A stretch of DNA of 64,000 nucleotides from NCBI RefSeq assembly GCF_013347965.1, contig NZ_CP048810.1:5331501-5395500 (forward strand), in the 5' to 3' direction. Source of the stretch: Pseudomonas bijieensis (GTDB taxonomy: Bacteria; Pseudomonadota; Gammaproteobacteria; Pseudomonadales; Pseudomonadaceae). The translations under genes and the position numbers were made by a program. The notes below the pieces were generated by a model that searched no databases, was not told the DNA's origin, and worked only from the letters and a program-made list of their open reading frames with translations. Positions 7,769-18,120 of the stretch are shown one piece after another; position 1 is the first letter of the stretch, and every line of letters starts with the position of its first letter.

Positions 7769-9562
7769 ATGACAACAATAACAATGCGCGCCATCTTCAA
7801 GCCGCAGGCGCTGGCCGTCGCGGTGGCCTTGGGTTGCTGTGCCCAGGCGCAGGCCGTTTCATTCAACATTGGCGAGATCGAGGGTCAGTTCGATTCGTCG
7901 CTGTCCGTGGGCGCGAGCTGGGGCATGCGCGATGCCGACAAGGACTTGGTCGGCACGGTCAACGGCGGCCGGGGCCAGTCCTCCACCGGTGATGATGGGC
8001 GGCTGAATTTCAAGAAAGGCGAGACCTTTTCCAAAATCTTCAAGGGCCTGCACGACCTCGAACTCAAGTACGGCGATACCGGTGTGTTCGTGCGCGGCAA
8101 GTACTGGTACGACTTCGAACTCAAGGATGAAGGCCGCGAGTTCAAGGACATCAGCGACAGCAATCGCAAGGAAGGCGCCAAGTCCTCGGGGGCACAGATT
8201 CTCGATGCCTTCGTCTATCACAATTATTCCATCGCCGATTTGCCGGGCACCGTGCGCGCCGGCAAGCAGGTGGTCAGTTGGGGGGAGAGTACCTTCATCG
8301 GTAACTCCATCAACAGCATCAACCCGGTGGACGTGTCCGCGTTCCGTCGCCCTGGTGCGGAGATCAAGGAAGGCTTGATCCCGGTGAACATGCTGTTCGC
8401 TTCCCAGGGCCTGACCGACAAGCTCACTATCGAAGGTTTCTACCAGTTGGAGTGGGACCAGACCGTGGTGGATAACTGCGGCACGTTCTTCGGCAACGAT
8501 GTGGTGGCCGATGGCTGCACCACTGGCTACACTGTGGGCAGCCCGGCGATTGCGCCGTTCGTGCCATTGACCCAGGCATTTGGCCAGGATATCCAGGTCT
8601 CCAGTGAAGGGGTGATCATTCCCCGTGGCGGTGACCGCGACGCCCGCGACTCCGGCCAGTGGGGCACGGCGTTGCGCTGGCTCGGCGATGACACCGAGTA
8701 CGGCCTGTACTTCATGAACTACCACAGCCGTACGCCTACCGTCGGGACGACCACGGCGGGGCTCTCGACGCTGGCGGCGTTGCCGGGCATGGTCGCGATT
8801 GCCAACGGCCTGGCGCCTGGCAGCGGTGCGGGTCTGGCGCAGAGTGTGATGCTGGGGCGTGGTGGGTATTATCTTGAATACCCGGAAGACATCCGCCTGT
8901 ACGGCGCCAGTTTCTCCACGACGTTGCCCACCGGCACCGCGTGGACCGGGGAAGTCAGCTATCGTCCCAACGCGCCGGTTCAGGTCAATACCAACGACCT
9001 GACCCTGGCCCTGGTCAACCCGATTGCCGGTGGCGCGGCGTCGCCCATCGCAACCGCACCGGGTGCCGACAACACCGGTTACCGGCGCAAGGAAGTGACC
9101 CAGGTCCAGAGCACCCTGACGCACTTCTTCGATCAGGTGCTGGGGGCTGATCGCCTGACCGTGGTCGGCGAGGCGGCGGTGGTGCATGTCGGTGGCCTGG
9201 AGTCCAAGGACAAGCTGCGTTATGGCCGTGATTCGGTCTATGGCCAGTATGGCTTCCGGGGTGACACCGATGGCTTCGTCACCTCGACGTCCTGGGGCTA
9301 TCGCGCCCGGGCGATTCTTGATTATTCCAACGTGATCGGCGGGGTGAACTTCAAGCCCAACGTGTCCTGGTCCCATGACGTGGCCGGCTATGGCCCCAAC
9401 GGTCTGTTCAACGAAGGCGCCAAGGCGGTCAGCGTTGGTGTCGATGCCGATTACCGCAACACCTACACCGCCAGCTTGAGCTACACCGACTTTTTTGGCG
9501 GCGATTACAACGTTCTCGAAGACCGCGACTTCCTCGCGTTGAGCTTCGGCGTGAACTTCTGA
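7769..9562 (+). CDS. DUF1302 family outer-membrane beta-barrel protein
   Basis: A 597-residue protein with a cleavable signal peptide (basic MRAIFKPQ, hydrophobic core, cut after about AQAQA). The mature part has the aromatic-rich, alternating pattern of a large beta barrel and ends in LALSFGVNF with a C-terminal Phe, the outer-membrane signature. An inner loop reads SWGESTFIGNSINSINPVD, a conserved DUF1302 block. Function is not established; family members occur with DUF1329 proteins and are linked with uptake or export of hydrophobic compounds. It is followed after 22 bp by the DUF1329 gene, so they form an operon, with a MalT-type regulator downstream. Confidence 0.85.
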   Translation: MTTITMRAIFKPQALAVAVALGCCAQAQAVSFNIGEIEGQFDSSLSVGASWGMRDADKDLVGTVNGGRGQSSTGDDGRLNFKKGETFSKIFKGLHDLELKYGDTGVFVRGKYWYDFELKDEGREFKDISDSNRKEGAKSSGAQILDAFVYHNYSIADLPGTVRAGKQVVSWGESTFIGNSINSINPVDVSAFRRPGAEIKEGLIPVNMLFASQGLTDKLTIEGFYQLEWDQTVVDNCGTFFGNDVVADGCTTGYTVGSPAIAPFVPLTQAFGQDIQVSSEGVIIPRGGDRDARDSGQWGTALRWLGDDTEYGLYFMNYHSRTPTVGTTTAGLSTLAALPGMVAIANGLAPGSGAGLAQSVMLGRGGYYLEYPEDIRLYGASFSTTLPTGTAWTGEVSYRPNAPVQVNTNDLTLALVNPIAGGAASPIATAPGADNTGYRRKEVTQVQSTLTHFFDQVLGADRLTVVGEAAVVHVGGLESKDKLRYGRDSVYGQYGFRGDTDGFVTSTSWGYRARAILDYSNVIGGVNFKPNVSWSHDVAGYGPNGLFNEGAKAVSVGVDADYRNTYTASLSYTDFFGGDYNVLEDRDFLALSFGVNF

Positions 9563-9584
9563 TCTGGCTGACAAGGAAAACCCA

Positions 9585-10952
9585 ATGCGCAAGATGATCC
9601 TGCAATGCGGTGCCCTGGCCTTGAGCCTGCTGGCCGCGAACGTGATGGCGGCGGTCTCGCCGGATGAAGCGAACAAACTGGGCACCAGCCTGACGCCGTT
9701 GGGCGCGGAAAAAGCCGGCAATGCCGATGGCTCGATCCCGGCCTGGACTGGCGGTATTCCGAAAAATGCCGGAGCCGTGGACAGCAAGGGCTTTTTGGCC
9801 GACCCATTTGCCAATGAAAAACCGCTGTTCACCATCACCGCCGCGACTGTGGACAAGTACAAGGACAAGCTGTCCGAAGGCCAGGTCGCGATGTTCAAGC
9901 GTTACCCGGAAACCTACAAGATCCCGGTCTACCCGACTCATCGCAGCGTCGGCTTGCCACCGGAAATCTATGAGTCGGCCAAGCGCAGCGCCCTTAACGT
10001 GAACGCCATCAACGATGGTAATGGCCTGGCCAATTTCACCGGCAACCGCTACTACGCCTTCCCGATTCCCAAGAATGGTGTGGAAGTGTTGTGGAACCAC
10101 GTCACCCGCTATCACGGCGGTAACCTGCGGCGCATCATCACCCAGGCCACGCCGCAGACCAATGGCAGCTTCACACCGATCCGCTTTGAAGAAGAAATTG
10201 CCGTGCCGTTCCTGATCAAGGACGCCGACCCGGAAAAGGCCAGCAACGTATTGACCTATTTCAAGCAGGAGGTGACTGCTCCGGCACGCCTGGCCGGCAA
10301 CGTGCTGTTGGTGCATGAAACCCTCGACCAAGTGAAGGAACCACGCCTGGCCTGGATCTACAACGCCGGCCAACGCCGGGTGCGTCGCGCCCCGCAAGTG
10401 GCTTACGACGGCCCGGGTACCGCCGCCGATGGTCTGCGTACTTCCGACAACTTTGACCTGTTTTCCGGCGCGCCGGACCGTTACGACTGGAAGCTGATCG
10501 GCAAGAAGGAAATGTACATCCCGTACAACAGCTACAAGCTCGATTCGCCAAGCCTCAAGTACGACGACGTGATCAAGGCCGGCCACATCAACCAGGACCT
10601 GACCCGCTATGAATTGCACCGGGTCTGGGAAGTGGTCGGCACGGTCAAGCCGAGTGAGCGGCACATCTATGCCAAGCGCCACATGTACTTCGACGAGGAC
10701 AGCTGGCAGGCGGCGCTGGTGGATCACTACGACGGTCGCGGCCAACTGTGGCGTGTTGCCGAAGGTCATGCCCAGTTCTACTACGACCATCAGAACCCGG
10801 GCTACACCCTGGAGGCGCTCTACGACATCATCGCTGGTCGCTACATCGCGCTGGGGATGAAGAACGAAGAGAAACACAGCTACGAGTATGGCTTCGAAGC
10901 CAGGGCCGCCGACTACACGCCGGCAGCGCTGCGTTCGACCGGGGTTCGCTAA
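9585..10952 (+). CDS. DUF1329 family periplasmic/outer-membrane-associated protein
   Basis: A 455-residue protein with signal peptide (MRKMILQCGALALSLLAANV, cleaved after about AAVS). Family hallmarks are the early GADGSIPAWTGG-type segment (here NADGSIPAWTGGIP, about residues 47-60) and the central WIYNAGQRRVRRAPQ. The fold resembles LolA/LolB-like lipid-binding half-barrels, so a lipid or hydrophobic ligand is plausible. AAGGA precedes the ATG by 8 nt. It is the second gene of the DUF1302-DUF1329 operon. Confidence 0.85.
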   Translation: MRKMILQCGALALSLLAANVMAAVSPDEANKLGTSLTPLGAEKAGNADGSIPAWTGGIPKNAGAVDSKGFLADPFANEKPLFTITAATVDKYKDKLSEGQVAMFKRYPETYKIPVYPTHRSVGLPPEIYESAKRSALNVNAINDGNGLANFTGNRYYAFPIPKNGVEVLWNHVTRYHGGNLRRIITQATPQTNGSFTPIRFEEEIAVPFLIKDADPEKASNVLTYFKQEVTAPARLAGNVLLVHETLDQVKEPRLAWIYNAGQRRVRRAPQVAYDGPGTAADGLRTSDNFDLFSGAPDRYDWKLIGKKEMYIPYNSYKLDSPSLKYDDVIKAGHINQDLTRYELHRVWEVVGTVKPSERHIYAKRHMYFDEDSWQAALVDHYDGRGQLWRVAEGHAQFYYDHQNPGYTLEALYDIIAGRYIALGMKNEEKHSYEYGFEARAADYTPAALRSTGVR

Positions 10953-11056
10953 GGTCTGGCAGCCAACTGTGGCGAGGGGATTTATCTGTGGGACAAGCCT
11001 TGCTCCCACAGTAAATCCTCTCTTCATCAGGTTGTGCCTGACTTGATGATCATGAT

Positions 11057-11088
11057 CGACCGGCAGCGCTCCTGCCGGTCGTTTTTTT
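11057..11088 (+). terminator. Rho-independent terminator of the DUF1302-DUF1329 operon
   Basis: Ten-bp stem CGACCGGCAG / CTGCCGGTCG with a 5-nt loop and seven T following. A degenerate REP-like stretch lies just before it at about 10966-11022. Confidence 0.9.
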
Positions 11089-11178
11089 ATGGGCGCCAAT
11101 CAGCGCGCTGAATACTTCTCCAAAGCTTGGCGACACAGGACTAGGGTGGTGAGATAACAATAAACAGGATCTTCCCAC

Positions 11179-13734
11179 ATGACCGCCATGACCCCGTGTC
11201 CGGACCGTCCAGGATTGCTGCCTCGCCTGTCCTCGACGCATGTGCCGCGGCGGTCCCTGAGCGAGCCGCTGCTGACTTCCGAAGCGCGGGTAAAACTGCT
11301 CTGCGCGCCGGCGGGCAGTGGCAAGAGTGCATTGTTCGCCGAATGCTTCCTGCAGGCTCCCCCCGGTTGTCGCTTGCATTGGTTGCCCCTGTGGGGCGCG
11401 GCGTTGAGCGCGGTGCAAATGTGCGAGCACTTGGCGCAGACCCTCGGCTTGCCGAGGCTGGATGAAGCGGGGCTACTGGCCCACCTGGCGCGTTTGCAAA
11501 CCCCCACGTGGTTGTTCCTGGATGATTACTGCCGGGTGCCGAATCCAGAACTGGACCAGTTGCTTGACCGTCTGTTGAATAACAGCAGTCCGGCGTTGCA
11601 TCTGTGGTTGAATGGCCGCCGTCGGCCCCACTGCAACTGGCCGCGGCTGTTACTCGATGACGAGCTGCACGAGTTCGATGCGCAGGCGTTGTTCTTCACC
11701 CCTGACGATGTCCTGCCATTGCTTCGTCACCTGCCCGGTCCTCAGGCTGCCCGCACTGCCCGTGAGGTGATCCAGCGCAGTGGCGGCTGGTGTGCCGGGG
11801 TACGCATCACCCTGCTCGAGCGTTGCGAATGGGCACGCAGTCATGCAACGCCAGGGCGGCCCGGGACCTTGCTCGACTACCTGGAGTACGAACTGTTCAG
11901 CACGCTGACCCCGGACCTGGCGCAGGCCTGGCGTGTGCTGGCGCGTTTGCCGCGCTTCAATGCCCGGCTGTGCGAGCATCTGTTCGGCGACACCGTGGGC
12001 GCTGAGTGCCTGCCGTTGTTGCTGGACCTGGGGTGTTTCATCGAGCCGTGGGAGCAGACATCGGACTGGTTGCAGATATTCCCGGCCCTGGCTCGGCTGG
12101 TCCGTGAAGAGCCCTGGTCGCAAGGGCGTTCCTGGCATCGCCGGGCCTGCCAATGGTTTGCTGCCGAGCAGGACTGGCAAATGGCGTTCGAGCAAGCCCT
12201 GTTGGCCGGAGAGTTCGAGACGGCCGTGAGTTTCTTGCAGCATCTGAGCTTCGAACACGTCTTGCAGCGCCGCAACGTCGTGCTGTTGTTGGGCTTGCAT
12301 GATCAACAAGGCGAAGCGCTGACCCTTGGTACGCCGCAATCGGTGGGGTTGGTCACCGCTGCGCTGCTGTTCGCCGGCCGTTTCGACCAGGCCTCGGCAT
12401 GTATTGAACAACTGGCCAGGTTCATGCCCCAGCCTTCAGCCTGTCGGCAGCGACAGGTGCTGGCAAGGTGGCAGGTCTTGCAGGGCTGGTTGCTGCACCT
12501 CTCGGGCGATGGCGAGCGGGCGCGTGAGCACTTCCTCCAAGCCCAGGGCAGCCTGGACCCCGATGCCTGGGCCCAACGGGTGCTGTGCCTCGGTGGGCTG
12601 ACGCAACAGGCGCTGCTTGCCGGCGAACTGGCCTCTGCACAATTGATCAACCGACAGGCATTGTGCCTGGCGCGTGCGCAAGGCTCGCTGGTATTTGAAG
12701 GGTTGCTGGAACTGGACCACGCCCAAATCCTGGAGCAACGGGGGGCACCGCACCGGGCCGATCATCTGCTGGCCGCCGTTCAGGCGCTGCTGGATAAACC
12801 GGGCCAGGATTTTTCTGCGTTGTTGGGGCGTATTGCCCTGCGGCGTGGGCGCCTGGCCTTGCGCATGGGCTTTGAGGAACGGGCCGCCGAACAGTTTCAA
12901 GCGGGCCTGGAAACGGGCCTGCACAGCCAGGACAAACAGGTGCTCTACGGCTTTCTCGGCAAGGCTACCCTGGCCGCCAACCAAGGCGACTATGGCGAAG
13001 CCTTCATGCAACTGCGCGATGCCGAGCGGATCATGCAGCAGCGGCACATCCCCGACACCGTTTACCGTGGCGTGTTGTTGCAAACCAGTTGCCAGTTCTG
13101 GTTGCAACAGGGACGGGCGCAATTGGCCCATGAAGCCTTGACCCGCGTCTTGCGCCATTTTCGCGGACCGCGGGCCAAACACGCGCCTCCCGCGACCCTG
13201 GAGTTGATTGCGCGACTTGAATACCTGCTGGTGCTGGCCGAGGTCTACTTGCAGCGGGCACATGATCCGCAAACTCGACTCAGGGCAATGATCGCCCAGG
13301 CACAGGACAGTGAAATGCACAGCCTGGAAACCGAGCTGCATCTGGTGCTGACGGAGGTTGTCTGGTTGTCCGGTGATCGTGCCCAGGCCCGGACGATGCT
13401 GCAGGAGGGGTTTGAACGAGTCACCTGCTGGCGGGCCGAGCAAGCTTTGTGTGAGTTGCGCTTGCGCCAGCCCGAGTTCTTGCGTTGGGCACAAATGACG
13501 GAGCAAGTCGAGGAGACGACCGTGCTGGCGGTCGAAGAACCGTTACTCAGTCACCGTGAACTGGAAGTGCTGGAGTTGATTGCACAGGGCTATTCCAACC
13601 AGCAAATTGCCGAACGGTTGTTCATATCGTTGCATACCGTAAAAACTCATTCGCGGCGGATACATAGCAAGTTGGGGGTGCAGCGGCGTACTCAAGCGGT
13701 AGCAAAAGCCAAGGTCATGGGCATGATGGCTTAG
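11179..13734 (+). CDS. MalT-type LuxR-family transcriptional regulator
   Basis: An 851-residue regulator of the large ATP-binding LuxR class. A P-loop [12 protein letters not shown] is at about residues 42-53 and a Walker-B-like TWLFLDDYC at about 112-120. The long middle is helical TPR-like repeat sequence. The C terminus (about 785-850) is a Lux[19 protein letters not shown], then [12 protein letters not shown] and [14 protein letters not shown]. Known family: such proteins are activated by a small ligand and ATP. AGGA 9 nt before the ATG supports the start. It lies just downstream of, and points the same way as, the DUF1302-DUF1329 operon, so it probably controls it. Confidence 0.88.
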   Translation: MTAMTPCPDRPGLLPRLSSTHVPRRSLSEPLLTSEARVKLLCAPAGSGKSALFAECFLQAPPGCRLHWLPLWGAALSAVQMCEHLAQTLGLPRLDEAGLLAHLARLQTPTWLFLDDYCRVPNPELDQLLDRLLNNSSPALHLWLNGRRRPHCNWPRLLLDDELHEFDAQALFFTPDDVLPLLRHLPGPQAARTAREVIQRSGGWCAGVRITLLERCEWARSHATPGRPGTLLDYLEYELFSTLTPDLAQAWRVLARLPRFNARLCEHLFGDTVGAECLPLLLDLGCFIEPWEQTSDWLQIFPALARLVREEPWSQGRSWHRRACQWFAAEQDWQMAFEQALLAGEFETAVSFLQHLSFEHVLQRRNVVLLLGLHDQQGEALTLGTPQSVGLVTAALLFAGRFDQASACIEQLARFMPQPSACRQRQVLARWQVLQGWLLHLSGDGERAREHFLQAQGSLDPDAWAQRVLCLGGLTQQALLAGELASAQLINRQALCLARAQGSLVFEGLLELDHAQILEQRGAPHRADHLLAAVQALLDKPGQDFSALLGRIALRRGRLALRMGFEERAAEQFQAGLETGLHSQDKQVLYGFLGKATLAANQGDYGEAFMQLRDAERIMQQRHIPDTVYRGVLLQTSCQFWLQQGRAQLAHEALTRVLRHFRGPRAKHAPPATLELIARLEYLLVLAEVYLQRAHDPQTRLRAMIAQAQDSEMHSLETELHLVLTEVVWLSGDRAQARTMLQEGFERVTCWRAEQALCELRLRQPEFLRWAQMTEQVEETTVLAVEEPLLSHRELEVLELIAQGYSNQQIAERLFISLHTVKTHSRRIHSKLGVQRRTQAVAKAKVMGMMA

Positions 13735-13857
13735 TTTCAATCGAGTTCTTTACGCACTCTTACATTTTGCCTTTTTACAATAAGGGGGGAGGCTGAGGTA
13801 TAACTGAATTGATCGGCCGAACAGGAAGTTCGTGCCCCTGACATGACAAGGATGTTT

Positions 13858-14559
13858 ATGAATACTCAGTTATTTTCTTCTTATTCCGAAAAACTTCGCG
13901 CCCTGAAGAACACTCGCGTGGATTTTGCGGTAAAGGTGCTGTTGGGCGATCGTCTGGATGGCTTGGGCGTCAACCCGTTGAACACCTATCTGAATACATT
14001 GGCAGATTTTCCCAACACCGAAGTTGGATCTTCCGAAACCCTGTTCGATGAGGCGCTGGCCTGCGTTGTGGAGCAGCGATTGCCCAATTACACACAAGCC
14101 GTCAGTAATGTGTTCAGCAAGCGTTATTCCTTTGCCACGGAAGACCGGGTCAAGGCCCTGGATTTAATCGCTTTTGAAAAAATTGTCGTGGATATCGTTA
14201 CAAGCCTGGCAGAAAAACCTGCAATGGATTTATCCAAGCGCTCCATCCGGCCGTTGGATGCCATGGATGTTCATGCGGCCTTGAAAGCTCATTTGCCCGG
14301 CGTCGACCTGGATAAAGTCTACGTCACCAGTTTTGTGCCCCATGACTCCGGTAAACGGATGGTGTCGTCTTCTGAACTACTGGTTGAATACCTACTGGAC
14401 CATTTCCACCATAATGATATTCCCTACCACTCCAAGGGCGATCATCAGGGTATTTATATGGTTGCCTTCAGTGGCGAAGAGCGTGATAGCCATCCGCGGC
14501 TGGTCCCCGCTCATCTCAATGAACTACTGATCAGGATTGTCCCGGATTTCCTGGGCTGA
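13858..14559 (+). CDS. Hypothetical protein
   Basis: A soluble protein of 233 residues; I do not recognise its family. There is no signal peptide, membrane segment or obvious catalytic motif. The middle is helical, and a notable segment is YLLDHFHHNDIPYHSKGDHQ (about 182-201), rich in His. Three in-frame ATGs occur at 13843, 13852 and 13858; the last is chosen because AAGGA lies 6 nt upstream. GC is lower than in neighbours. Its 3' end overlaps the convergent hmgR gene by 36 bp, so it may be a recent arrival. Confidence 0.7.
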   Translation: MNTQLFSSYSEKLRALKNTRVDFAVKVLLGDRLDGLGVNPLNTYLNTLADFPNTEVGSSETLFDEALACVVEQRLPNYTQAVSNVFSKRYSFATEDRVKALDLIAFEKIVVDIVTSLAEKPAMDLSKRSIRPLDAMDVHAALKAHLPGVDLDKVYVTSFVPHDSGKRMVSSSELLVEYLLDHFHHNDIPYHSKGDHQGIYMVAFSGEERDSHPRLVPAHLNELLIRIVPDFLG

Positions 14560-15345
14560 TCCCGGACCTGCTTCATACCCCATCCGCCAACTCACGGCCC
14601 GGGTCGCCGCCAACAGGCGTTGCGCCGCCGGGCCGTTTTCGTCGGCGTGGAACAGCGAGGTCGGACCGACGATGGTCATCACCGCCTTCACCTCGCCAAC
14701 GGCATTGAATACCGGAGCAGACAAGGCATCCACGCCCGGCATCAGCAAGCCATGCACATGGTGCAGGCCGCGATTGCGAATCTGCTCGCACAGGGCGGCG
14801 TAGGCGCGGTCGTCGGCGAGGGAGTGATGCTCGCTGCCTTGTACTTCCTGTTCGCGCAAACCGATGGTCTCGCGCTCCGGCAGATAAGCGCTGAACACCA
14901 GCCCCGTGGACGAACTGAGCAGCGGCAATACCGAGCCCAGTTGCGTCACCACGGTCACGGCCCGCACGGCGGGTTCGATACGCACCACGGTCGCGCCATG
15001 GTTGCCCCATACCGCCAGGAAACAGGTTTCGTTCAAGTCGTCGCGCAACTCGGACAAGGGCAGGGCGGCCACTTGCAGCACGTCCATGCCGTTGAGCGCC
15101 GCCAGGCCCACGCGCAGGGCCTCGCGGCCCAGGCCATAGTGGTTGGTGGCGGCGTTCTGCTCGGCAAACCCGCTGGCGATCAAGGCCTGCAGGTATCGAT
15201 GCACCTTGCTCGCCGGCATTTGCACGTGTTCGGCCAGCCGCGATAGCGATGTGGAGGGGGACAGTTCCGCCAGCGCCTTGAGGATGTCGGTGCCGACTTC
15301 GGCCGAGCGGACTTTCTGTTTACCGTTGCTGAGCGGGGTTTCCAT
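14524..15345 (-). CDS. hmgR: IclR-family repressor of homogentisate catabolism
   Basis: A 273-residue IclR protein. The N-terminal winged helix (about 20-80) contains SLSRLAEHVQMPASKVHRYL, and the C-terminal effector domain (about 90-260) ends with the IclR block DALSAPVFNAVGEVKAVMTI. It is divergent from hmgA with a palindromic operator in the gap, as for HmgR of P. putida, which is released by homogentisate. The 3' end overlaps the hypothetical gene at 13858-14559. Confidence 0.88.
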   Translation of the reverse strand: METPLSNGKQKVRSAEVGTDILKALAELSPSTSLSRLAEHVQMPASKVHRYLQALIASGFAEQNAATNHYGLGREALRVGLAALNGMDVLQVAALPLSELRDDLNETCFLAVWGNHGATVVRIEPAVRAVTVVTQLGSVLPLLSSSTGLVFSAYLPERETIGLREQEVQGSEHHSLADDRAYAALCEQIRNRGLHHVHGLLMPGVDALSAPVFNAVGEVKAVMTIVGPTSLFHADENGPAAQRLLAATRAVSWRMGYEAGPGSAQEIRDNPDQ

Positions 15346-15385
15346 GGTGGCGCAGGGTCCAGAGGCGAATGGGCGTCTTTATAGC

Positions 15386-15424
15386 TTGACGGTCGCTGTC
15401 GAGCAAATTACGTTATGCGTAATT
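15386..15424 (+). promoter_or_regulatory. hmgA promoter with HmgR operator
   Basis: TTGACG (15386-15391), a 17-nt spacer and TACGTT (15409-15414) form a sigma-70-like promoter. The palindrome AATTACG-ttatg-CGTAATT (15406-15424) covers the -10 element, a good position for repression. A further half-site AATTACG follows at 15426-15432. Confidence 0.65.
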
Positions 15425-15497
15425 GAATTACGATAAAAATAAACCCGGTGCGCCTCAACCACTCCGTTGAGTGACGGGCCGCATTCCTGGAGGCTCC

Positions 15498-16802
15498 ATG
15501 AACCTCGATTCCCCAGTGTCGGACCTGGTCTACCAATCAGGCTTCGGTAACGAATTTGCCAGCGAAGCATTGCCCGGTGCATTGCCGGTGGGCCAGAACT
15601 CACCGCAGAAAGCTCCGTACGGTCTCTATACCGAATTGTTCTCCGGCACCGCGTTCACCATGGCCCGCAGCGAAGCGCGGCGTACCTGGATTTATCGTAT
15701 CCGGCCGTCGGCCAATCACCCGGCCTTCACCAAGCTCGAACGGCAATTGGCGGGCGGACCATTGGGCGAAGTCACGCCCAATCGCCTGCGTTGGAACCCG
15801 CTGGAGATTCCCGCCGAGCCCACCGATTTCATCGACGGGCTGGTGTGCATGGCGGCCAACGCCGCTGCGGACAAACCGGCCGGCATCAGCCTTTATCACT
15901 ACCGGGCCAACCGCTCCATGGAGCGGGTGTTTTTCAACGCCGACGGTGAATGGCTGATCGTGCCGCAACTGGGACGGCTGCGGATCGCCACCGAACTGGG
16001 TGTGCTGGAGCTGGCACCGCTGGAAATCGCCGTGCTGCCCCGGGGCCTGAAGTTTCGCGTCGAACTGCTCGATCCGCAGGCCCGTGGTTACCTCGCCGAG
16101 AACCACGGCGCGCCGTTGCGCTTGCCGGACCTCGGCCCCATCGGCAGCAACGGCCTGGCGAACCCACGGGATTTCCTGACGCCGGTCGCCCATTACGAGA
16201 ATCTCGCGCAACCGACCCCGCTGGTGCAGAAATTCCTCGGTGAGTTGTGGGGTTGCGAGTTGGATCATTCGCCCCTCGACGTGGTGGCCTGGCACGGCAA
16301 CAACGTGCCGTACAAGTATGATCTGCGCCGCTTCAACACCATTGGCACGGTCAGCTTCGATCACCCGGACCCGTCGATTTTCACTGTGTTGACCTCGCCC
16401 ACCAGTGTCCATGGCCTGGCCAACCTCGATTTCGTGATCTTCCCGCCACGCTGGATGGTGGCGGAAAACACCTTCCGTCCGCCGTGGTTCCACCGCAACC
16501 TGATGAACGAATTCATGGGCCTGATCCAGGGTGCCTACGATGCCAAGGCGGAAGGTTTCCTGCCGGGTGGCACGTCCTTGCACAGTTGCATGAGTGCCCA
16601 TGGCCCGGACGGCGAAACCTGCACCAAGGCGATCAACGCTGAACTTCAGCCGGCGAAAATCGACAACACCATGGCATTCATGTTCGAGACCAGCCAGGTG
16701 TTGCGCCCGAGCCGTTTCGCCCTGGACTGCCCGCAACTGCAAACCGACTACGATGCTTGTTGGGCCTCGCTGCCTGTCACGTTCGACCCGACCCGGAGAT
16801 AA
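15498..16802 (+). CDS. hmgA: Homogentisate 1,2-dioxygenase
   Basis: Ring-cleaving Fe(II) dioxygenase converting homogentisate to maleylacetoacetate in tyrosine/phenylalanine breakdown. 434 residues, the usual length. The iron site region reads [20 protein letters not shown] (about 317-336), giving the Glu and His ligands, with a further His in the [10 protein letters not shown] segment (about 365-374). The ATG at 15498 has CTGGAGG 5 nt upstream, preferred over an upstream GTG. It is first in the hmgA-fahA-maiA operon (3-bp gap to the next gene). Confidence 0.97.
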   Translation: MNLDSPVSDLVYQSGFGNEFASEALPGALPVGQNSPQKAPYGLYTELFSGTAFTMARSEARRTWIYRIRPSANHPAFTKLERQLAGGPLGEVTPNRLRWNPLEIPAEPTDFIDGLVCMAANAAADKPAGISLYHYRANRSMERVFFNADGEWLIVPQLGRLRIATELGVLELAPLEIAVLPRGLKFRVELLDPQARGYLAENHGAPLRLPDLGPIGSNGLANPRDFLTPVAHYENLAQPTPLVQKFLGELWGCELDHSPLDVVAWHGNNVPYKYDLRRFNTIGTVSFDHPDPSIFTVLTSPTSVHGLANLDFVIFPPRWMVAENTFRPPWFHRNLMNEFMGLIQGAYDAKAEGFLPGGTSLHSCMSAHGPDGETCTKAINAELQPAKIDNTMAFMFETSQVLRPSRFALDCPQLQTDYDACWASLPVTFDPTRR

Positions 16803-16805
16803 CCC

Positions 16806-18110
16806 ATGACTCAACCTTCCCCTGACCGTAGCTGGGTCACCTCCGCCAACGGCCATGCCGACTTCCCGCTGCAAAACCTGCCGCTGGGCATTTTCAGCAC
16901 CGACGGCGGCGCCCCTTGTAGCGGCGTGGCCATTGGCGAGTTCATCTTCGATTTGCAGGCCGCTTTGCAGGCGGGCCTGTTTGACGGCGCGGCGCGCGAA
17001 GCCATCGAGGCCATGAAGGGCGGCCAGTTGAACGGGTTCTTCGATCTGGGCCGCGGCGCTCGGGTGGCGTTGCGTGAGCGCTTGCTGGAGTTGCTGCGCG
17101 AAGACAGCTCGCTGCGGGGCAAGATCGAAGCCCTGGGTGCGAAGCTGCTGATCCGCGCCGCCGACTGCCAGATGCACCTGCCGGCCAGGATCAACGACTA
17201 CACCGACTTCTATGTCGGTATCGAACACGCGCAAAATGTCGGCAAGCTGTTTCGTCCCGACAATCCCTTGCTGCCCAACTACAAGTACGTGCCCATCGGT
17301 TATCACGGCCGCGCCTCGACCATTCGCCCCTCCGGCACCGACGTGCGCCGCCCCAAGGGCCAAACCCTGCCCGCCGGCCAGACCGAGCCGGCTTTCGGCC
17401 CGTGTGCGCGGCTGGACTATGAGCTGGAGCTGGGGATCTGGATCGGCAAGGGCAATGCCTTGGGCGAACCTATCGCCATCGGCGATGCCGCCGAGCACAT
17501 TGGCGGGTTCTGCCTGCTCAACGACTGGTCGGCCCGGGATATCCAGGCTTGGGAATACCAGCCCCTGGGGCCATTTCTGTCGAAGAGTTTCCTGACCAGT
17601 ATTTCGCCGTGGGTGGTGACCGCTGAGGCCCTGGAACCGTTCCGCCGCCCACAACCGGCGCGCCCGGAAGGCGATCCACAGCCACTGCCGTATCTGCTGG
17701 ACAAGCGTGACCAGGCCGGTGGCGCCTTCGACATCGAACTGGAAGTGCTGCTGCTGACCGAGGCCATGGTCGAGCAGAATCTGCCGGCCCAGCGCCTGAC
17801 CCTGAGCAACACCCAGTACATGTACTGGACCGTGGCGCAAATGGTCGCGCACCACAGCGTCAACGGTTGCCAGTTGCAGGCCGGTGATCTGTTTGGCTCG
17901 GGCACCTTGTCGGGGCCTGAAAACCATCAATTCGGTAGCCTGCTGGAAATCACCGAGGGTGGCAAAAAACCGATCGAACTGGCCTCTGGCGAAGTGCGCC
18001 GCTTCCTCGAGGACGGTGACGAAATCATCCTGCGGGCCCGTTGCCGCCGCGAGGGTTTCGCTTCCATCGGCTTCGGCGAGTGCCGGGGCAAGATCCTGTC
18101 GGCGCGTTGA
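16806..18110 (+). CDS. fahA: Fumarylacetoacetase
   Basis: Hydrolyses fumarylacetoacetate to fumarate and acetoacetate, the last step of homogentisate breakdown. 434 residues, full length. It has the N-terminal FAH domain and the C-terminal hydrolase with metal-binding YTDFYVGIEHAQNVG (about 133-147), the IGYHGRAST catalytic-His segment and LDYELELGIWIGKGN (about 201-215). In Pseudomonas this gene is also called hmgB. It sits 3 bp after hmgA and 10 bp before maiA. Confidence 0.96.
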   Translation: MTQPSPDRSWVTSANGHADFPLQNLPLGIFSTDGGAPCSGVAIGEFIFDLQAALQAGLFDGAAREAIEAMKGGQLNGFFDLGRGARVALRERLLELLREDSSLRGKIEALGAKLLIRAADCQMHLPARINDYTDFYVGIEHAQNVGKLFRPDNPLLPNYKYVPIGYHGRASTIRPSGTDVRRPKGQTLPAGQTEPAFGPCARLDYELELGIWIGKGNALGEPIAIGDAAEHIGGFCLLNDWSARDIQAWEYQPLGPFLSKSFLTSISPWVVTAEALEPFRRPQPARPEGDPQPLPYLLDKRDQAGGAFDIELEVLLLTEAMVEQNLPAQRLTLSNTQYMYWTVAQMVAHHSVNGCQLQAGDLFGSGTLSGPENHQFGSLLEITEGGKKPIELASGEVRRFLEDGDEIILRARCRREGFASIGFGECRGKILSAR

Positions 18111-18120
18111 GGGCCAGGGC

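Noticed and set aside
7859..9898. Antisense open frame of 679 codons over the DUF1302 gene
   Set aside because: Shadow of a gene with signal peptide and barrel pattern; no ribosome site or domain on the minus strand.
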